Shown here one piece after another: positions 26,186-34,614 of a DNA stretch of 64,000 nt. Made by a program: the position numbers and the translations under genes. The notes beneath the pieces were generated by a model. It was not told the DNA's origin and searched no databases. It was given only the letters and a program-made list of their open reading frames with translations. The DNA is from Acinetobacter sp. NIPH 2100 (GTDB lineage Bacteria; Pseudomonadota; Gammaproteobacteria; Pseudomonadales; Moraxellaceae). The stretch is from positions 791,924-855,923 of the forward strand of contig NZ_KB850224.1 of NCBI RefSeq assembly GCF_000369805.1, in the 5' to 3' direction. The stretch's first letter is position 1; every line of letters starts with the position of its first letter.

Positions 26186-27214
26186 ATGATGAAAAGATTA
26201 TTACCAACGTCGACTGCGGGTAGCTTACCGAAACCATCTTGGCTGGCAGAGCCTGAAACACTTTGGTCGCCGTGGAAACTGCAAGAGCAGGGTTTGATTG
26301 AAGGTAAACAGGATGCTTTGCGTTTGTCTCTGCATGAACAGCAAGTGGCAGGCATTGATATTGTCAGCGATGGTGAACAAACCCGTCAGCATTTTGTCAC
26401 GACCTTTATTGAGCACCTTACGGGTGTCGATTTTGAGAAACGTGAGACGGTTCGAATCCGTAATCGTTATGATGCCAGTGTTCCAACTGTTGTGGGTGCT
26501 GTATCTCGTCAAAAGCCTGTTTTTGTTGAAGATGCCAAGTTTTTACGTCAGCAAACCAATCAACCGATTAAATGGGCTTTACCTGGTCCAATGACCATGA
26601 TTGATACGCTATATGATGCGCATTATAAAAGCCGTGAAAAATTGGCGTGGGAATTTGCCAAAATCCTGAATGAAGAAGCGAGAGAATTAGAAGCTGCGGG
26701 TGTGGATATTATCCAGTTCGATGAGCCAGCCTTTAATGTGTTCTTTGATGAAGTGAATGATTGGGGTGTGGCAACTTTAGAGCGTGCGCTTGAAGGGTTG
26801 AAGTGTGAAACCGCGGTGCATATTTGCTATGGTTACGGCATCAAAGCCAATACTGACTGGAAAAAGACCCTCGGTTCAGAATGGCGTCAATATGAAGAAG
26901 CCTTTCCAAAGTTACAGCAATCAAAAATTGATATCATCTCACTCGAATGTCACAACTCACGTGTGCCAATGGATCTGATTGAATTGATTCGTGGCAAGAA
27001 GGTGATGGTGGGTGCGATTGACGTGGCAAGCAACACGGTTGAAACGCCAGAAGAAGTTGCAAACACGTTACGTAAAGCACTTCAGTTTGTCGATGCAGAT
27101 AAGCTCTATCCATCAACCAACTGTGGTATGGCACCGTTGGCGCGTGATGTTGCACGTGGCAAGTTGAATGCATTAAGTGCAGGTGCAGAAATTGTTCGTA
27201 AAGAACTGGCTTAA
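26186..27214 (+). CDS. mesD: Folate-independent methionine synthase MesD (core-MetE)
   Basis: This 342-residue protein corresponds only to the C-terminal catalytic barrel of cobalamin-independent MetE and lacks the N-terminal folate-binding half. All four zinc ligands of MetE are conserved in order: His212 and Cys214 (VHICYG), Glu254 (SLECHNS) and Cys313 (TNCGMAP). The homocysteine-binding opening STAGSLPKP and the FDEPAF motif are present. The methyl donor is not folate and is unknown for this group. ATG 26186 is preferred over TTG 26183 because AAGG at 26176-26179 is correctly spaced; ATG 26189 is also possible. It lies downstream of mesX and upstream of a flavin reductase gene. Confidence 0.9.
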   Translation: MMKRLLPTSTAGSLPKPSWLAEPETLWSPWKLQEQGLIEGKQDALRLSLHEQQVAGIDIVSDGEQTRQHFVTTFIEHLTGVDFEKRETVRIRNRYDASVPTVVGAVSRQKPVFVEDAKFLRQQTNQPIKWALPGPMTMIDTLYDAHYKSREKLAWEFAKILNEEARELEAAGVDIIQFDEPAFNVFFDEVNDWGVATLERALEGLKCETAVHICYGYGIKANTDWKKTLGSEWRQYEEAFPKLQQSKIDIISLECHNSRVPMDLIELIRGKKVMVGAIDVASNTVETPEEVANTLRKALQFVDADKLYPSTNCGMAPLARDVARGKLNALSAGAEIVRKELA

Positions 27215-27301
27215 TTTACCGATCTCTTGATGGCTTTAGGGCTGCGCAGAGTAGCCCTGAGCATATTTAAAATAGATCGAGTTTAATTTAGGAATAAAGT
27301 G

Positions 27302-27793
27302 ATGGTTGAAGCAACAGATTTTAGAGATGCAATGTCTTTACTCACCAGTGCAGTCAGTGTGATTACTACCACAGGCATGTCTGGTCGTTATGGCTTTACT
27401 GCATCTGCTGTATGTAGCGTCACAGATACGCCTCCGACTTTATTGGTTTGCATGAATCGGGCATCGAGTTCGCATGTGCATTTTGTCGACAATAAAATCT
27501 TAAGCGTGAATGTGTTAAGCGCAGATCATCAACATATTTCTAAAGCTTTTTCGTCTAAATTGAGTCCAGAAGAGCGTTTTAAACACGGTGCTTGGTCAGC
27601 GTTGGAAACGGGTGCGCCTGTTTTGGATGATGCTTTGGTAAATTTCGATTGTGAGATTGATCAAATTCAGGAAGTTGGAACGCATACGATTTTTATTTGT
27701 CGTATTGTGGCCGTTCAACAAAGTGGACATGATCAAAGCTTGGTGTATTTTAACCGTGCCTATCACCAAGTGGGGCAGACTGAACTTGCTTAA
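27302..27793 (+). CDS. Flavin reductase family protein
   Basis: This 163-residue protein is of the HpaC/RutF-type flavin reductase domain family, which makes reduced FMN or FAD with NAD(P)H for a partner oxygenase. Family signatures are seen in VSVITTTGMSGRYGFTASAVCSVTDTPPTLLVCMNR (FMN-binding) and VLDDALVNFDCEID. ATG 27302 is chosen over GTG 27299, as AGGAA at 27290-27294 lies 7 bases upstream. It follows mesD by 87 bases without an obvious terminator. Because MesX/MesD needs oxygen, a reduced-flavin supply role in that system is attractive, but this is inference. Confidence 0.85.
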   Translation: MVEATDFRDAMSLLTSAVSVITTTGMSGRYGFTASAVCSVTDTPPTLLVCMNRASSSHVHFVDNKILSVNVLSADHQHISKAFSSKLSPEERFKHGAWSALETGAPVLDDALVNFDCEIDQIQEVGTHTIFICRIVAVQQSGHDQSLVYFNRAYHQVGQTELA

Positions 27794-27911
27794 AGCGTTG
27801 TGCTTTAAGCGACCTGTTTATTGTGAAAATATACTTATAAAATAGTTTAAAAATAATAAAATATAGGGTATTGAAAAATAATAATAAAATTTATTTGGCC
27901 CGAAGTGTAAA

Positions 27912-27940
27912 TTGACACTCATCATTACCCCGATTATTCT
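27912..27940 (+). promoter_or_regulatory. Strong sigma-70 promoter for the structured RNA
   Basis: A perfect TTGACA (27912-27917) and TATTCT (27935-27940) are separated by exactly 17 bases. The predicted start of transcription (about 27946-27948) coincides with the first hairpin of the folded region. Confidence 0.75.
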
Positions 27941-27945
27941 TTAAA

Positions 27946-28155
27946 CGCTGGCCTACATCGCCAGTCGGTTTTGACAGACCGTTTAGTAAGACTACATCAG
28001 AACTATTCCGTCTGAGGAATAGTTTTGTGTGTATACTTCTCGTCCCCCTTCCGTAGTGGTAGGACGGGAGAGGGACACCTTTAGGTGTGCTGGAGTCTTA
28101 CCCGGTCTGTCAACCCTTTTCCGTCCTGCCTCCATAAAGCTTTATGTCTTGGCAG
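27946..28155 (+). ncRNA. Candidate structured small RNA (multibranch; C4-like?)
   Basis: The region folds into consecutive strong helices. An initial hairpin CTGGC/GCCAG (27948-27964) is followed by a long closing stem TTGACAGACCG/CGGTCTGTCAA (27971-27981 with 28103-28113). Inside it is GTAAGACT/AGTCTTAC (27986-27993 with 28094-28101), which encloses AACTATTCC/GGAATAGTT (28001-28024), TCTCGTCC with GGAC..GAGA (28038-28071) and ACACC/GGTGT (28075-28088). A further hairpin CTGCC/GGCAG with an inner palindrome CATAAAGCTTTATG follows (28126-28155). No gene fits. The layout recalls the C4-like repeated sRNAs reported in Acinetobacter, but I cannot confirm the family. The 3' end is uncertain; a terminator-like hairpin lies at 28303-28324. 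Confidence 0.7.
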
Positions 28156-28302
28156 AATTCCGAATTGATTAGGAGTTGGCCATGCACAGTATTTTCATAC
28201 TTCTTTATTAGTCTTTGGCAGGGTTTGAATGCATTTCGCAATTCAGACAGTGCTTTGTCACGACTAAAAAATCAAATCAACAATAAAAACTTGAGATGCG
28301 CT

Positions 28303-28324
28303 AAAGCCGTCTTTAGGGGCTTTT
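28303..28324 (+). terminator. Weak terminator-like hairpin
   Basis: AAAGCC / GGCTTT stem with a 9-base loop and a short T4 tail. It could end a longer form of the upstream RNA before the tetR-type gene. Confidence 0.4.
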
Positions 28325-28403
28325 GTATGCCTTTTTTGCTTACAACGAAGCCGAGCATCGTTTTATCTCATTGAGATGGGAAATTATTTTATAGGGAAAA
28401 TAT

Positions 28404-28961
28404 ATGTCGAATTTAGAGGTTTCATTTCGTGCTTTAAGAGTGCTTGATACTGCCCGAAATTTATTTAATAGCCATGGTTTTCATAGTGTCGGGGTAGATC
28501 GTATTATTGAGTCTTCTCAAATCGCCAAAGCCAGTTTTTATAAATACTTTCAGTCTAAAGAACAATTGATTGAAATGAGTCTGGGATTTCAAACAGACGC
28601 GCTTAAAGAAGAAGTATTTTCGATTATTCATCGAAATAAAGGGCTTACCGTGCATGAAAAGCTTAAACGTATTTATGTTCTTCATGTCAGTTTAGAAGGT
28701 TTGTATCATTTGCCATTTAAGGCGATTTTTGAAATTGAAAAGCGTTATCCCAAAGCTTATAAGATTGTTGTGAACTATCGGAAATGGTTGCTGAATCAAA
28801 TTTATAAATTGCTTTTAACCAACTCTGCAAACGCCTCTAAAAAGGATGCGCATATGTTCTTGTTTGTGATGGATGGGGCAATGGTTCTGCTATTGGGAGG
28901 AAGTGGTGTGGATGACCCAGAACGGTTGATTGAAGGGTTTTTGGTGGGGTTAAGAATATAG
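28404..28961 (+). CDS. TetR/AcrR family transcriptional regulator
   Basis: This 185-residue regulator has an N-terminal helix-turn-helix at about residues 15-50 (ARNLFNSHGFHSVGVDRIIE, then KASFYKYFQSKEQLI) and a C-terminal helical ligand domain. The short length and C-terminus (FVMDGAMVLLLGGSGVDDPERLIEGF) resemble small TetR regulators of oxidoreductase or efflux genes. No divergent or downstream target is adjacent, so its regulon cannot be read from context. GGGAAAA before the ATG is a weak ribosome site. Confidence 0.85.
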   Translation: MSNLEVSFRALRVLDTARNLFNSHGFHSVGVDRIIESSQIAKASFYKYFQSKEQLIEMSLGFQTDALKEEVFSIIHRNKGLTVHEKLKRIYVLHVSLEGLYHLPFKAIFEIEKRYPKAYKIVVNYRKWLLNQIYKLLLTNSANASKKDAHMFLFVMDGAMVLLLGGSGVDDPERLIEGFLVGLRI

Positions 28962-29111
28962 TTGTAAATTTAGGATTAATAATTAATATAAATTATTAAG
29001 ATAATTTAAAATTTTTTATTGATTGGCTATGTTTATTTCTAGTTCATTATTCAGGCTACTAGCTACTATAATAGAGGTAAATTGAAATACCTTATTTATG
29101 CTACCCATGGT

Positions 29112-29465
29112 TCAATTGGAAGCATTAAGTAATTCATGTAGTCCTATCTCAGAAGGATTATTTAGCCTAACTTTCGCATCCTGTATTTCATATACTAACT
29201 CTAGCTGTCCTTTTTCTTCATCAATAACTCTAGCGCCATCTAATACTGCTAAAACACCAAATAAAACTTCATGTGCAGTTAACTCAATTATACTATTGAT
29301 CTTAGTAATATCCTCTTCCGCTAAAGACTTATACCACTCAGAAAGCAATTTAATTTGTGGCAAAATACGTCTACCAGGTGGTTCTTTTAACTTACTAATA
29401 ATATCGCTTACTGCTGCATCTCTAACATGTAGCTTAAGTCCGTCAACAAATTTTTCATTGTTCAT
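29112..29465 (-). CDS. Hypothetical protein
   Basis: This 117-residue, AT-rich gene encodes a soluble, mostly helical protein (RDAAVSDIISKLKEPPGRR, LLSEWYKSLAEEDITKINSIIELTAHEVLFGVLAVLDG). I do not recognise the family. Charged and hydrophobic residues are distributed as in a real protein, unlike the frame on the opposite strand (29098-29484), which is serine-rich and unconvincing. The ribosome site is weak. Composition and isolation between a TetR gene and nrdB suggest an accessory gene. Confidence 0.6.
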   Translation of the reverse strand: MNNEKFVDGLKLHVRDAAVSDIISKLKEPPGRRILPQIKLLSEWYKSLAEEDITKINSIIELTAHEVLFGVLAVLDGARVIDEEKGQLELVYEIQDAKVRLNNPSEIGLHELLNASN

Positions 29466-29607
29466 ACTTTTTTCACTTTCATAAATGCTGTTGGATACAT
29501 TTGCTTATTTAATTCAATTAAAGAGCTATGAGTTGGAATATCAATGAATTTAAGTATGCGGAATATGAGAAAATTAACAAAGCATAATTAAATTTATTTT
29601 ACACCAT

Positions 29608-29636
29608 AAAAAAACCGCCAATAATGGCGGTTTTTT
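29608..29636. terminator. Terminator after nrdB
   Basis: ACCGCCA / TGGCGGT stem with a 4-base loop, A-run on one side and T-run on the other. On the minus strand it ends the nrd transcript. Confidence 0.88.
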
Positions 29637-29697
29637 ATAAATAACACCTTACACGTCGCAAATGACAAACTTTGTGTCGTTCAACGGTTAATTCAAC

Positions 29698-30981
29698 TTA
29701 CCAGCTTAACGCACCACCAGTTTGGTAGTCAGTTACACGCGTTTCAAAGAAGTTCTTCTCTTTACGCAAGTCCATCATCTCAGACATCCATGCAAACGGG
29801 TTAGTTACACCAGCAAACTGCTCAGGTAAACCAAGTTGCGCTAAACGACGGTTACAGATGAACTTCAAGTATTCTTCCATCATGCTTGCATTCATACCCA
29901 ATACACCACGTGGCATCGTGTCACGCGCATATTCGATCTCAAGCATGGTACCTTCAAGAATCATTTGAATCACTTCTTCTTGGAACTCAGCCGTCCACAA
30001 GTGCGGGTTCTCGATCTTGATCTGGTTGATCATGTCGATACCGAAGTTCAAGTGCATAGACTCATCACGCAAGATGTACTGGAACTGCTCAGCAACACCG
30101 TTCATCTTGTTACGACGACCCATACTCAAGATTTGAGTAAAGCCACAGTAGAAGAAGATCCCTTCAAGTACGCAATAGAATGCGATCAAGTTACGCAATA
30201 AACGCTGGTCGTTTTCAGGTGTACCAGTGTTGAACGTTGGATCACTTAAAGATTGAGTGTACTTCAAGCCCCACGATGCTTTACGCGCAACACTTGGAAT
30301 CTCGCGGTACATGTTGAAGACTTCGCCTTCATCCATACCCAAAGATTCGATACAGTATTGATAAGCATGGGTGTGAATCGCTTCTTCAAATGCTTGACGC
30401 AAGATGTATTGACGGCATTCAGGGTTAGTAATGTGACGGTAGATCGCCAATACCAAGTTGTTTGCAACCAATGAGTCCGCAGTCGAGAAGAAACCCAAAG
30501 AACGCATGATGATGGTACGCTCATCTTCAGTTAAGCCATTTTCAGACTTCCAAAGCGCGATATCATGGTTCATGTTCACTTCTTGCGGCATCCAGTGGTT
30601 TGCACACCCGTCAAGATACTTCTGCCAAGCCCACTCGTATTTAAACGGAACAAGTTGGTTTAAGTCTGCGCGACAGTTGATCATCGCTTTATCATCAACC
30701 TGTACACGCTGTGCACCCATCTCAAGCTCTTCCAAGCCAGGTGCAGCATCTAAGTGCTCTAAGGCAGCAGATGCTCGTGCCAACGAATCGGTGGGATTTG
30801 TTGATCGCACGGAATTGGTTCCAGCGGGTTGTGCAGCTGCCACGCGCGGCGATGATTGCTCTGAATCAGATACCACTTGCGTATTAACCGTTTTTTGCGT
30901 GTCGATGGGCGCAGACTTGTGTTCAGGTGCAGTCGGTTTTTGCGAATCATCTTCAAAATCGTCCCAACTAAGGATAGACAT
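29698..30981 (-). CDS. nrdB: Ribonucleoside-diphosphate reductase, beta subunit (class Ia)
   Basis: NrdB holds the diiron-tyrosyl radical cofactor needed by NrdA for dNTP synthesis. Metal-site segments [11 protein letters not shown] and DESMHLNFG are present, and the C-terminus ([11 protein letters not shown]) is the peptide that docks into NrdA. Residues about 10-70 form a low-complexity Ser/Thr/Gln/Ala/Pro-rich extension before the catalytic domain begins near [13 protein letters not shown] prefer ATG 30981 (MSILSWDDF, 427 residues), spaced 7 bases from AAGAGAG, over ATG 30987. nrdA lies upstream on the same strand with a 43-codon gene between. Confidence 0.95.
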   Translation of the reverse strand: MSILSWDDFEDDSQKPTAPEHKSAPIDTQKTVNTQVVSDSEQSSPRVAAAQPAGTNSVRSTNPTDSLARASAALEHLDAAPGLEELEMGAQRVQVDDKAMINCRADLNQLVPFKYEWAWQKYLDGCANHWMPQEVNMNHDIALWKSENGLTEDERTIIMRSLGFFSTADSLVANNLVLAIYRHITNPECRQYILRQAFEEAIHTHAYQYCIESLGMDEGEVFNMYREIPSVARKASWGLKYTQSLSDPTFNTGTPENDQRLLRNLIAFYCVLEGIFFYCGFTQILSMGRRNKMNGVAEQFQYILRDESMHLNFGIDMINQIKIENPHLWTAEFQEEVIQMILEGTMLEIEYARDTMPRGVLGMNASMMEEYLKFICNRRLAQLGLPEQFAGVTNPFAWMSEMMDLRKEKNFFETRVTDYQTGGALSW

Positions 30982-31124
30982 ATTCATTCTCTCTTCGTTG
31001 CTTTATATCTTTTATTTAGACATCTCAAGCAAGGAGATGTCCTACTATACGCTCAATTTGTGTAAGCAAAATTAAGTTTTATTGACTGAAATTTTAAAAA
31101 GTGACCAATGGACACTGACAATCC

Positions 31125-31256
31125 CTAAAACTTATTTTGCTTACGCTGTTGCTTACGTATTTTAAAAAACGCGTAAACCATTGGAATATAAAACACTAGA
31201 AAGGCACAGATCAGGACTATCACACCAAATTGATAATTATGACTGAGATGGAACAT
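31125..31256 (-). CDS. Small single-pass membrane protein between nrdA and nrdB
   Basis: This is a 43-codon frame, MFHLSHNYQFG followed by a hydrophobic helix (VIVLICAFLVFYIPMVYAFF) and a strongly basic tail (KIRKQQRKQNKF). AGAGG lies about 8 bases upstream of the ATG. It sits 72 bases after nrdA and about 140 bases before nrdB on the same strand, so it would be part of the nrd transcript. One helix plus a positive tail gives an N-out/C-in topology. The function is unknown; ribosome site, strand and composition argue that it is real. Confidence 0.55.
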   Translation of the reverse strand: MFHLSHNYQFGVIVLICAFLVFYIPMVYAFFKIRKQQRKQNKF

Positions 31257-31328
31257 GCGCTATGCCTCTATAGAAACCTTTCTCGCCCCCCTCCAAAGGA
31301 GAGAGAATTTATAGAGAGAGGTGTGAAA

Positions 31329-34166
31329 TTACTGACAGGCTTCGCAGTCTGGGTTGTCGATTGAACACGCCAATGGCACTGGAGCTGCGGTTGAGAAACC
31401 ATCATCTTCAGTTTGCACTTCAGCTTTTTCTGCAACAACCGCTGCTTGTGCTGCAACAACAGGTGCTTCAACCGATGCTGGTTTCACTGCATTGAGTGCA
31501 CCAGTATTAATGGTTGATTTCTCAGCCGATGTTGCACCTAAAGCTCGGAGGTAATACGTAGTTTTAAGACCACGTAACCATGCCATCTTATAAGTGATGT
31601 CAAGTTTCTTGCCATTCGCGCCAGCGATGTAAAGGTTCAATGACTGTGCTTGGTCGATCCACTTTTGACGACGTGATGCAGCATCAACGATCCAGCGAGT
31701 ATCCACTTCAAATGCAGTCGCGAAGATTGCTTTTAATTCTTCAGGAATACGCGCAATTTTTTGAACAGAACCTTCGAAGTGTTTTAGGTCATTCACCATC
31801 ACAGTATCCCAAAGACCACGTTCTTTTAATGCACGAACAAGGTAAGGGTTGATGACTGTGAACTCACCAGAAAGGTTCGATTTCACATACAAGTTCTGGA
31901 ATGTTGGCTCAATTGATTGAGACACGCCACAAATGTTAGAGATGGTTGCAGTAGGTGCAATCGCCATCACATTTGAGTTACGCATACCATCTTTTTGAAC
32001 TTTAGTACGTAATGTATCCCAGTCTAAACGTTGTGTACGATCCACTTCGAACATACGCTCTGGACGAGATTTTGCAACAATTTCTAAAGAGTCGATTGGC
32101 AGAATCCCTTGATCCCACAATGAACCTTTGAATGTTGAGTAAGCACCACGTTCGATTGCAAGGTTGCTTGATGTTTCGATCGCGTAGTAGCTGATCACTT
32201 CCATTGATTCATCAGCGAAATCAACCGCTTCATCTGAACCATAAGCAAGATTCATTTCATACAATGCATCTTGGAAGCCCATGATACCCATACCCACAGG
32301 GCGGTGTTTCAAGTTCGACGTTTTCGCTTGTGGAACCGCATAGTAGTTAATGTCGATCACGTTATCGAGCATACGCACGGCAGTTTTCACTGTACGTGCA
32401 AGCTTTTCACGATCTAATACGCCACCTTGAACGTGTTGTACAAGGTTAATCGAACCTAAGTTACAGACCGCGATTTCATCTTGGTTTGTATTTAAGGTGA
32501 TTTCTGTACACAAGTTCGATGAGTGAACCACGCCCACGTGTTGTTGTGGTGAACGTAAGTTACATACGTCTTTGAATGTGATCCATGGGTGACCTGTTTC
32601 GAACAACATCGAAAGCATTTTGCGCCATAAGTCTTTCGCACGTACTTTCTTGTGTAGCATGTTTTGTTCTTTTGCTACCGCTTCGTAGTGTGCATAACGC
32701 TCAGCAAATTCAGCACCAGTTAAATCATGCAGGTCTGGTGTTTCAGAAGGTGTGAACAGTGTCCATTCAGCATCTTCAAAAACACGTTGCATGAACAAGT
32801 CAGGAACCCAGTTCGCTGTGTTCATGTCGTGGGTACGACGACGGTCATCACCTGTGTTCTTACGTAGCTCTAGGAATTCTTCAACATCCAAGTGCCAAGT
32901 TTCGAGGTATGCACAAACTGCACCTTTACGCTTACCACCTTGGTTCACCGCAACGGCTGTATCGTTCGCAACTTTAAGGAAAGGTACAACACCTTGAGAT
33001 TTACCGTTAGTGCCTTTGATATAAGAGTTCAATGCACGTACAGGTGTCCAGTCATTACCTAAACCGCCAGCCCATTTTGAGAGCATTGCGTTGTCACGCA
33101 TTGCACCATAAATGTCGTACAGGTCATCACCAATCGTGGTTAAGTAACAGCTCGATAATTGCGGACGCAATGTACCTGAGTTAAATAGCGTCGGTGTAGA
33201 AGCCATATAATCGAAGCTAGACAATAAGTCATAGAACTCGATTGCACGGTCTTCTCTGTTTTCTTCATTGAGCGAAAGACCCATCGACACACGCATAAAG
33301 AATAATTGTGGTAATTCAAAACGCACGCCATTTGAATGGATGAAGTAACGGTCAAATAAAGTCTGTAGACCTAAATAGGTAAATTGGTTTGAGCGTTCTG
33401 GTTTGATCGCAGCAGCCAATTTTGCAAGGTCAAACTCAAGCAAGTCTTTAGAAAGAAGATCAAGCTCGATACCTTTCTTCAAGAAGGTTTCTAAAGCGTC
33501 ACCTTCAGGGGTATCTGTCGGTAGACCTAAGAACTCTAAACCTGTGCTGACCAATTCGCTACTGAGTAAACGCGCAGTGACATAAGTATAGTTTGGCTCT
33601 TGTTCGATACGGGTACGCGTTGCCATCATCATGGTGGTCGCGATATCGCTTTCTTTTACGCCGTTATATAAGTTCTTAACCGTTTCATCAAGAATAGCTT
33701 GAACATCAATCCCTTCTAAGCCTTCGCTTGCAGTTTGAATGGTTGCGGTAAGCGCATCCAAATCTAATGGTTGGAGCTGACCATTAGCATCTGTAATTTG
33801 AAGGGTAGGGTGATGGTTCGCACCAGTTTGCTGACGAGCACTTGCGCGTTGGTCACGATAAATGACGTAGGCACGTGCAACTTTTTGCTCGCCTGTACGC
33901 ATCAATGCCAATTCAACTTGGTCTTGAATTTCTTCGATATGAATCGTACCGCCAGAAGGCAAACGACGATTAAATGTGTTCATTACCATTTCAGTCAGTT
34001 GAGTGATACGGTCATGGATACGACTTGAGTCCGTACCTTGTTGACCTTCAACAGCTAAAAATGCTTTCCCAATCGCAACAGAAATTTTCTCGGCATTAAA
34101 TGTCGCAATCTCACCGGTGCGCTTAATGACCTGAAGTTGGCCAGGAGTAGAAGTGATGATGCTCAT
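31329..34166 (-). CDS. nrdA: Ribonucleoside-diphosphate reductase, alpha subunit (class Ia)
   Basis: This 945-residue catalytic subunit reduces ribonucleoside diphosphates. The N-terminus carries an ATP-cone (QVIKRTGEIATFNAEKISVAI to YRDQRASAR), followed by what looks like a second, degenerate cone (about residues 125-215), as in Pseudomonas NrdA. The barrel contains the redox and active-site segments LSSCYLT, SNLCTEI and AVCNLGSINL. A linker rich in Ala/Val precedes the C-terminal shuttle cysteines (CSIDNPDCEACQ). It is first in the nrdA - small protein - nrdB order. NrdR-like sites and a DnaA box lie upstream. Confidence 0.96.
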   Translation of the reverse strand: MSIITSTPGQLQVIKRTGEIATFNAEKISVAIGKAFLAVEGQQGTDSSRIHDRITQLTEMVMNTFNRRLPSGGTIHIEEIQDQVELALMRTGEQKVARAYVIYRDQRASARQQTGANHHPTLQITDANGQLQPLDLDALTATIQTASEGLEGIDVQAILDETVKNLYNGVKESDIATTMMMATRTRIEQEPNYTYVTARLLSSELVSTGLEFLGLPTDTPEGDALETFLKKGIELDLLSKDLLEFDLAKLAAAIKPERSNQFTYLGLQTLFDRYFIHSNGVRFELPQLFFMRVSMGLSLNEENREDRAIEFYDLLSSFDYMASTPTLFNSGTLRPQLSSCYLTTIGDDLYDIYGAMRDNAMLSKWAGGLGNDWTPVRALNSYIKGTNGKSQGVVPFLKVANDTAVAVNQGGKRKGAVCAYLETWHLDVEEFLELRKNTGDDRRRTHDMNTANWVPDLFMQRVFEDAEWTLFTPSETPDLHDLTGAEFAERYAHYEAVAKEQNMLHKKVRAKDLWRKMLSMLFETGHPWITFKDVCNLRSPQQHVGVVHSSNLCTEITLNTNQDEIAVCNLGSINLVQHVQGGVLDREKLARTVKTAVRMLDNVIDINYYAVPQAKTSNLKHRPVGMGIMGFQDALYEMNLAYGSDEAVDFADESMEVISYYAIETSSNLAIERGAYSTFKGSLWDQGILPIDSLEIVAKSRPERMFEVDRTQRLDWDTLRTKVQKDGMRNSNVMAIAPTATISNICGVSQSIEPTFQNLYVKSNLSGEFTVINPYLVRALKERGLWDTVMVNDLKHFEGSVQKIARIPEELKAIFATAFEVDTRWIVDAASRRQKWIDQAQSLNLYIAGANGKKLDITYKMAWLRGLKTTYYLRALGATSAEKSTINTGALNAVKPASVEAPVVAAQAAVVAEKAEVQTEDDGFSTAAPVPLACSIDNPDCEACQ

Positions 34167-34252
34167 GTCAGCATAGCTCCATTATCATCTATTTTTATGT
34201 TCATGGACCGTTTGAATCGAGCAAAAAGTATGCCACGATGTTTGAGGGATAA

Positions 34253-34300
34253 ACACAATACTTAGTGGTTAAAGTTTATTTTCAACACAAGATACGGGAT
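34253..34300. promoter_or_regulatory. Tandem NrdR-box-like sites upstream of nrdA
   Basis: ACACAATACTTAGTGG (34253-34268) fits the NrdR consensus ACACwATATATwGTGT well. A weaker ACACAAGATACGGGAT (34285-34300) begins exactly 32 bases later. NrdR boxes normally occur as pairs about 31-32 bases apart, and this spacing supports the second, poorer match. They lie 87-134 bases upstream of the nrdA start. Confidence 0.65.
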
Positions 34301-34414
34301 TTTTTGGAGTAGATCAATCCTTGACATTTTACTAATTTTTTTTTCATGTCTTAACTGCTGAAATCACAGTCACATAGCATATCAAAGCCATTGAAAAAGG
34401 CTTATAGATAACTC

Positions 34415-34423
34415 TGTGGATAA
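34415..34423 (-). promoter_or_regulatory. Perfect DnaA box
   Basis: TGTGGATAA is the exact complement of the high-affinity DnaA box TTATCCACA. Control of nrdAB by DnaA is known in E. coli. The site lies about 250 bases upstream of nrdA and 290 upstream of bfmR. Confidence 0.55.
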
Positions 34424-34614
34424 CTCAAAAAACAAACACTTAAATTATTTTGGGCCAAGAAAGAAACAAATTGTTTAACATTGGCACAAAATCTATACTA
34501 AATATTCATCCTGTCGGAAAATGCATATATTTCTGAAAAAGATATTAAAATTCATAATTTTAATAAAAAGATAACAAAACTGGGTAGGCGTGTATCAGTT
34601 TGGTGAACGGCTAC

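Noticed and set aside
28144-28374. 76-codon plus-strand frame starting inside the structured RNA region
   Set aside because: No ribosome site, begins inside the palindrome of a hairpin and ends over a terminator-like stem. Composition is unconvincing.
29098-29484. Long plus-strand frame (128 codons) opposite the 117-residue hypothetical gene
   Set aside because: Serine/leucine/isoleucine-rich, low-complexity translation without a ribosome site. The minus-strand frame has far more protein-like composition.
31281-31316. GC-rich hairpin TTCTC...CCTCC/GGAG...AGAA between nrdA and the small frame
   Set aside because: Imperfect stem and no T-run on the minus strand, so not supported as a terminator.
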